NCBI GenBank assembly: GCA_963798775.1
Contig: CAWCUK010000001.1
Coordinates: 434,001-498,000, forward strand
Length of the DNA stretch: 64,000 bases
Direction of reading: 5' to 3'
DNA from: CAWCUK01 sp963798775
GTDB lineage: Bacteria > Bacteroidota > Ignavibacteria > Ignavibacteriales > Ignavibacteriaceae
Notes under the pieces: generated by a model
What the model saw: only the letters and a program-made list of their open reading frames with translations
Database searches by the model: none
What the model was told of the DNA's origin: nothing
Program-made: the position numbers and the translations under genes
Shown: positions 63,801 through 64,000 of the stretch, piece after piece
Layout: the number at the start of each line of letters is the position of its first letter
How positions within the stretch are numbered: position 1 is the first letter of the stretch

Positions 63801-64000
63801 CTAGGCGAAATATTCATAGATATGCATAGAGAAGGTGCAGCTTTTAGAAGTTTACTTAATTGTTTTGCAATTTCCATATCTTTAGGGTTACAGCACGGAG
63901 TGCCGCTGGAAGAGTTTGTAGATGCTTTTGTTTTCACTCGATTTGAGCCAAGCGGAATGGTGTCCGGCAACTCTAAAATTAAAATGACAACTTCTGTAAT
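60804..64000 (+). CDS. nrdJ: Adenosylcobalamin-dependent (class II) ribonucleotide reductase, 3' end cut by window
   Basis: The frame from the ATG at 60804 (GGGAG upstream) stays open to the window edge, about 1065 residues. The NrdJ pattern is clear: C199 in PHACFIQS, the radical site N483/C485/E487 in NPCSEYMFL, C496 in TACNLASLNL 11 residues later as in the Thermotoga enzyme, and the downstream PTGTIGLVMDCDTTG. It makes deoxynucleotides from ribonucleotides with vitamin B12 and works with or without oxygen. The last seen motif RFEPSGMVSGN is in the C-terminal region, so only some tens to about 150 residues appear to be missing. Confidence 0.96.
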   Translation, partial: MQIKRLFTEAISDPLSSFEFVKRTSEIKNPDGSIVFRMEDVVVPSGWSQVATDIIAQKYFRKAGVPKLTKKVKEKGVPVWLQASKADSDRLEQLPEKERYSSETDSRQVFHRLAGNWTYWGWQAKYFDSEEDAKNFYDELVYMLANQMAAPNSPQWFNTGLNWAYGIAGPSQGHFYVDHKTGELTASGDAYTHPQPHACFIQSVKDDLVNEGGIMDLWVREARLFKYGSGTGSNFSAIRGSNEPLSGGGKSSGLMSFLRIGDRSAGAIKSGGTTRRAAKMVTLDLDHPDIEEYINWKVVEEQKVASLVAGSKLCNFHLNNIMKACYDEHPENDRFSKLLNKKLKHAVIEARKAQIPNNYVERAIQLAKLGFKSIEFPVYDTDWNSEAYATVSGQNSNNSIRVTNDYMNAVLNDGDWNLYWRIEKRKAKQEAREPEACNTLKARDLWDQIAYSAWSSADPGIQYHSTINEWHTCPKDGEIRASNPCSEYMFLDDTACNLASLNLVKFYDANNHSFNIETYRHAAQLWTIVLEISVLMAQFPSKEIAQLSYNFRTLGLGYANLGSLLMLQGIPYDSNEAFAICGALTAIMHMSAYATSAMLSKEVGPFPNYEKNKVNMLRVIKNHRRAAYNVPHEEYEGLSTYPVGIDPKHCPSDLLKAAREDADKALELGEKYGYRNAQVTVIAPTGTIGLVMDCDTTGVEPDYALVKFKKLAGGGYFKIINQSIPPALVRLGYNKDQISEIVKYAKGSGSLDGCPYINYESLKAKGFSDETLNKLNKILPSVFELGFAFNKFTLGSDFLTKKLGFTSEEINSYEFNLLSALGFSKQEIASANDYVCGTMTIEGAPFLKHEHYPIFDCANKCGKKGSRFIRSIAHIRMMAAAQPFISGAISKTINLPNHASVEDIKDAYMQSWKLGIKANALYRDGSKLSQPLNTMSEEELEAIIEEKENNDIVKIAEKIIHRYIAKRRRLPDRRTGYTQKAKINGQSVYIRTGEYENGQLGEIFIDMHREGAAFRSLLNCFAISISLGLQHGVPLEEFVDAFVFTRFEPSGMVSGNSKIKMTTSV

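Noticed and set aside
1..64000. CRISPR arrays, insertion sequences, prophage or tRNA genes
   Set aside because: Looked for repeated spaced units, transposase or integrase motifs and tRNA cloverleaf signatures; none was convincing.

Overview
The window is AT-rich, compact bacterial DNA. It is most consistent with a member of the Bacteroidota/Ignavibacteriota (FCB) side of the tree. The reasons are a secreted GH13 enzyme ending in a type IX secretion (Por) sorting domain with the YPNPFNPST signature, a three-subunit B-type succinate dehydrogenase with one cytochrome b subunit, many outer-membrane barrels and lipoproteins, and few strong Shine-Dalgarno sites. The assignment is inferred from gene content only. 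I saw no rRNA, tRNA, insertion sequence, prophage or CRISPR array. Two genes are cut by the window edges: a radical SAM protein on the left and nrdJ on the right.

Layout. 1-4.8 kb (minus strand): partial radical SAM enzyme, M48 lipoprotein protease, obg and a very acidic unknown protein directly upstream of obg. 4.9-17.6 kb (minus): a five-gene alpha-glucan/trehalose cluster, transcribed treZ, GH133 debranching enzyme, treS-maltokinase fusion, GH57/DUF3536 and treY. 17.7-21.7 kb (minus): a DUF2383 ferritin-like protein and sdhC-sdhA-sdhB. 22.1-25.5 kb (plus): a kaiC-kaiB-histidine kinase operon. 25.9-28.9 kb: a cobalamin riboswitch, btuB and a small membrane protein. 29-32.9 kb: a HAD phosphatase, two tiny proteins, an ATP-grasp ligase divergent from a C39-like cysteine peptidase, and an isochorismatase-like hydrolase. 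33-35.7 kb: two paralogous lipoproteins flanking a TPR protein, each lipoprotein preceded by a sigma-54-like -24/-12 element. 36-40.2 kb: an OmpR-type two-component pair and a UbiB/ABC1 kinase. 40.2-51.5 kb: an outer-membrane protein, OsmC, a nitrilase/GNAT pair, the secreted GH13 enzyme, YjbQ, a large hybrid kinase, PAP2 and a second GNAT. 51.6-60.3 kb: fabF, a barrel protein, SulP, CDF, SIMPL, a LolA-like protein and an ABC-2 exporter. 60.8 kb to the end: B12-dependent ribonucleotide reductase.

How the genes fit together. The alpha-glucan cluster supplies both steps of the TreY/TreZ route from maltodextrin to trehalose, TreS for maltose-trehalose exchange, and a debranching enzyme to prepare chains; the secreted GH13 enzyme could feed it. 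The kinase half of the TreS fusion has lost both acidic catalytic residues (HGN and NFEG instead of HGD and DFEG), so it probably does not make maltose-1-phosphate, and no GlgE is present here. B12 uptake (riboswitch plus BtuB) and B12 use (NrdJ) occur in the same window. The KaiB protein is strikingly close to the cyanobacterial clock protein and sits with a two-domain KaiC and a PAS kinase, with no KaiA visible. Five gene junctions use the same TAATG stop/start overlap, suggesting translational coupling within operons.
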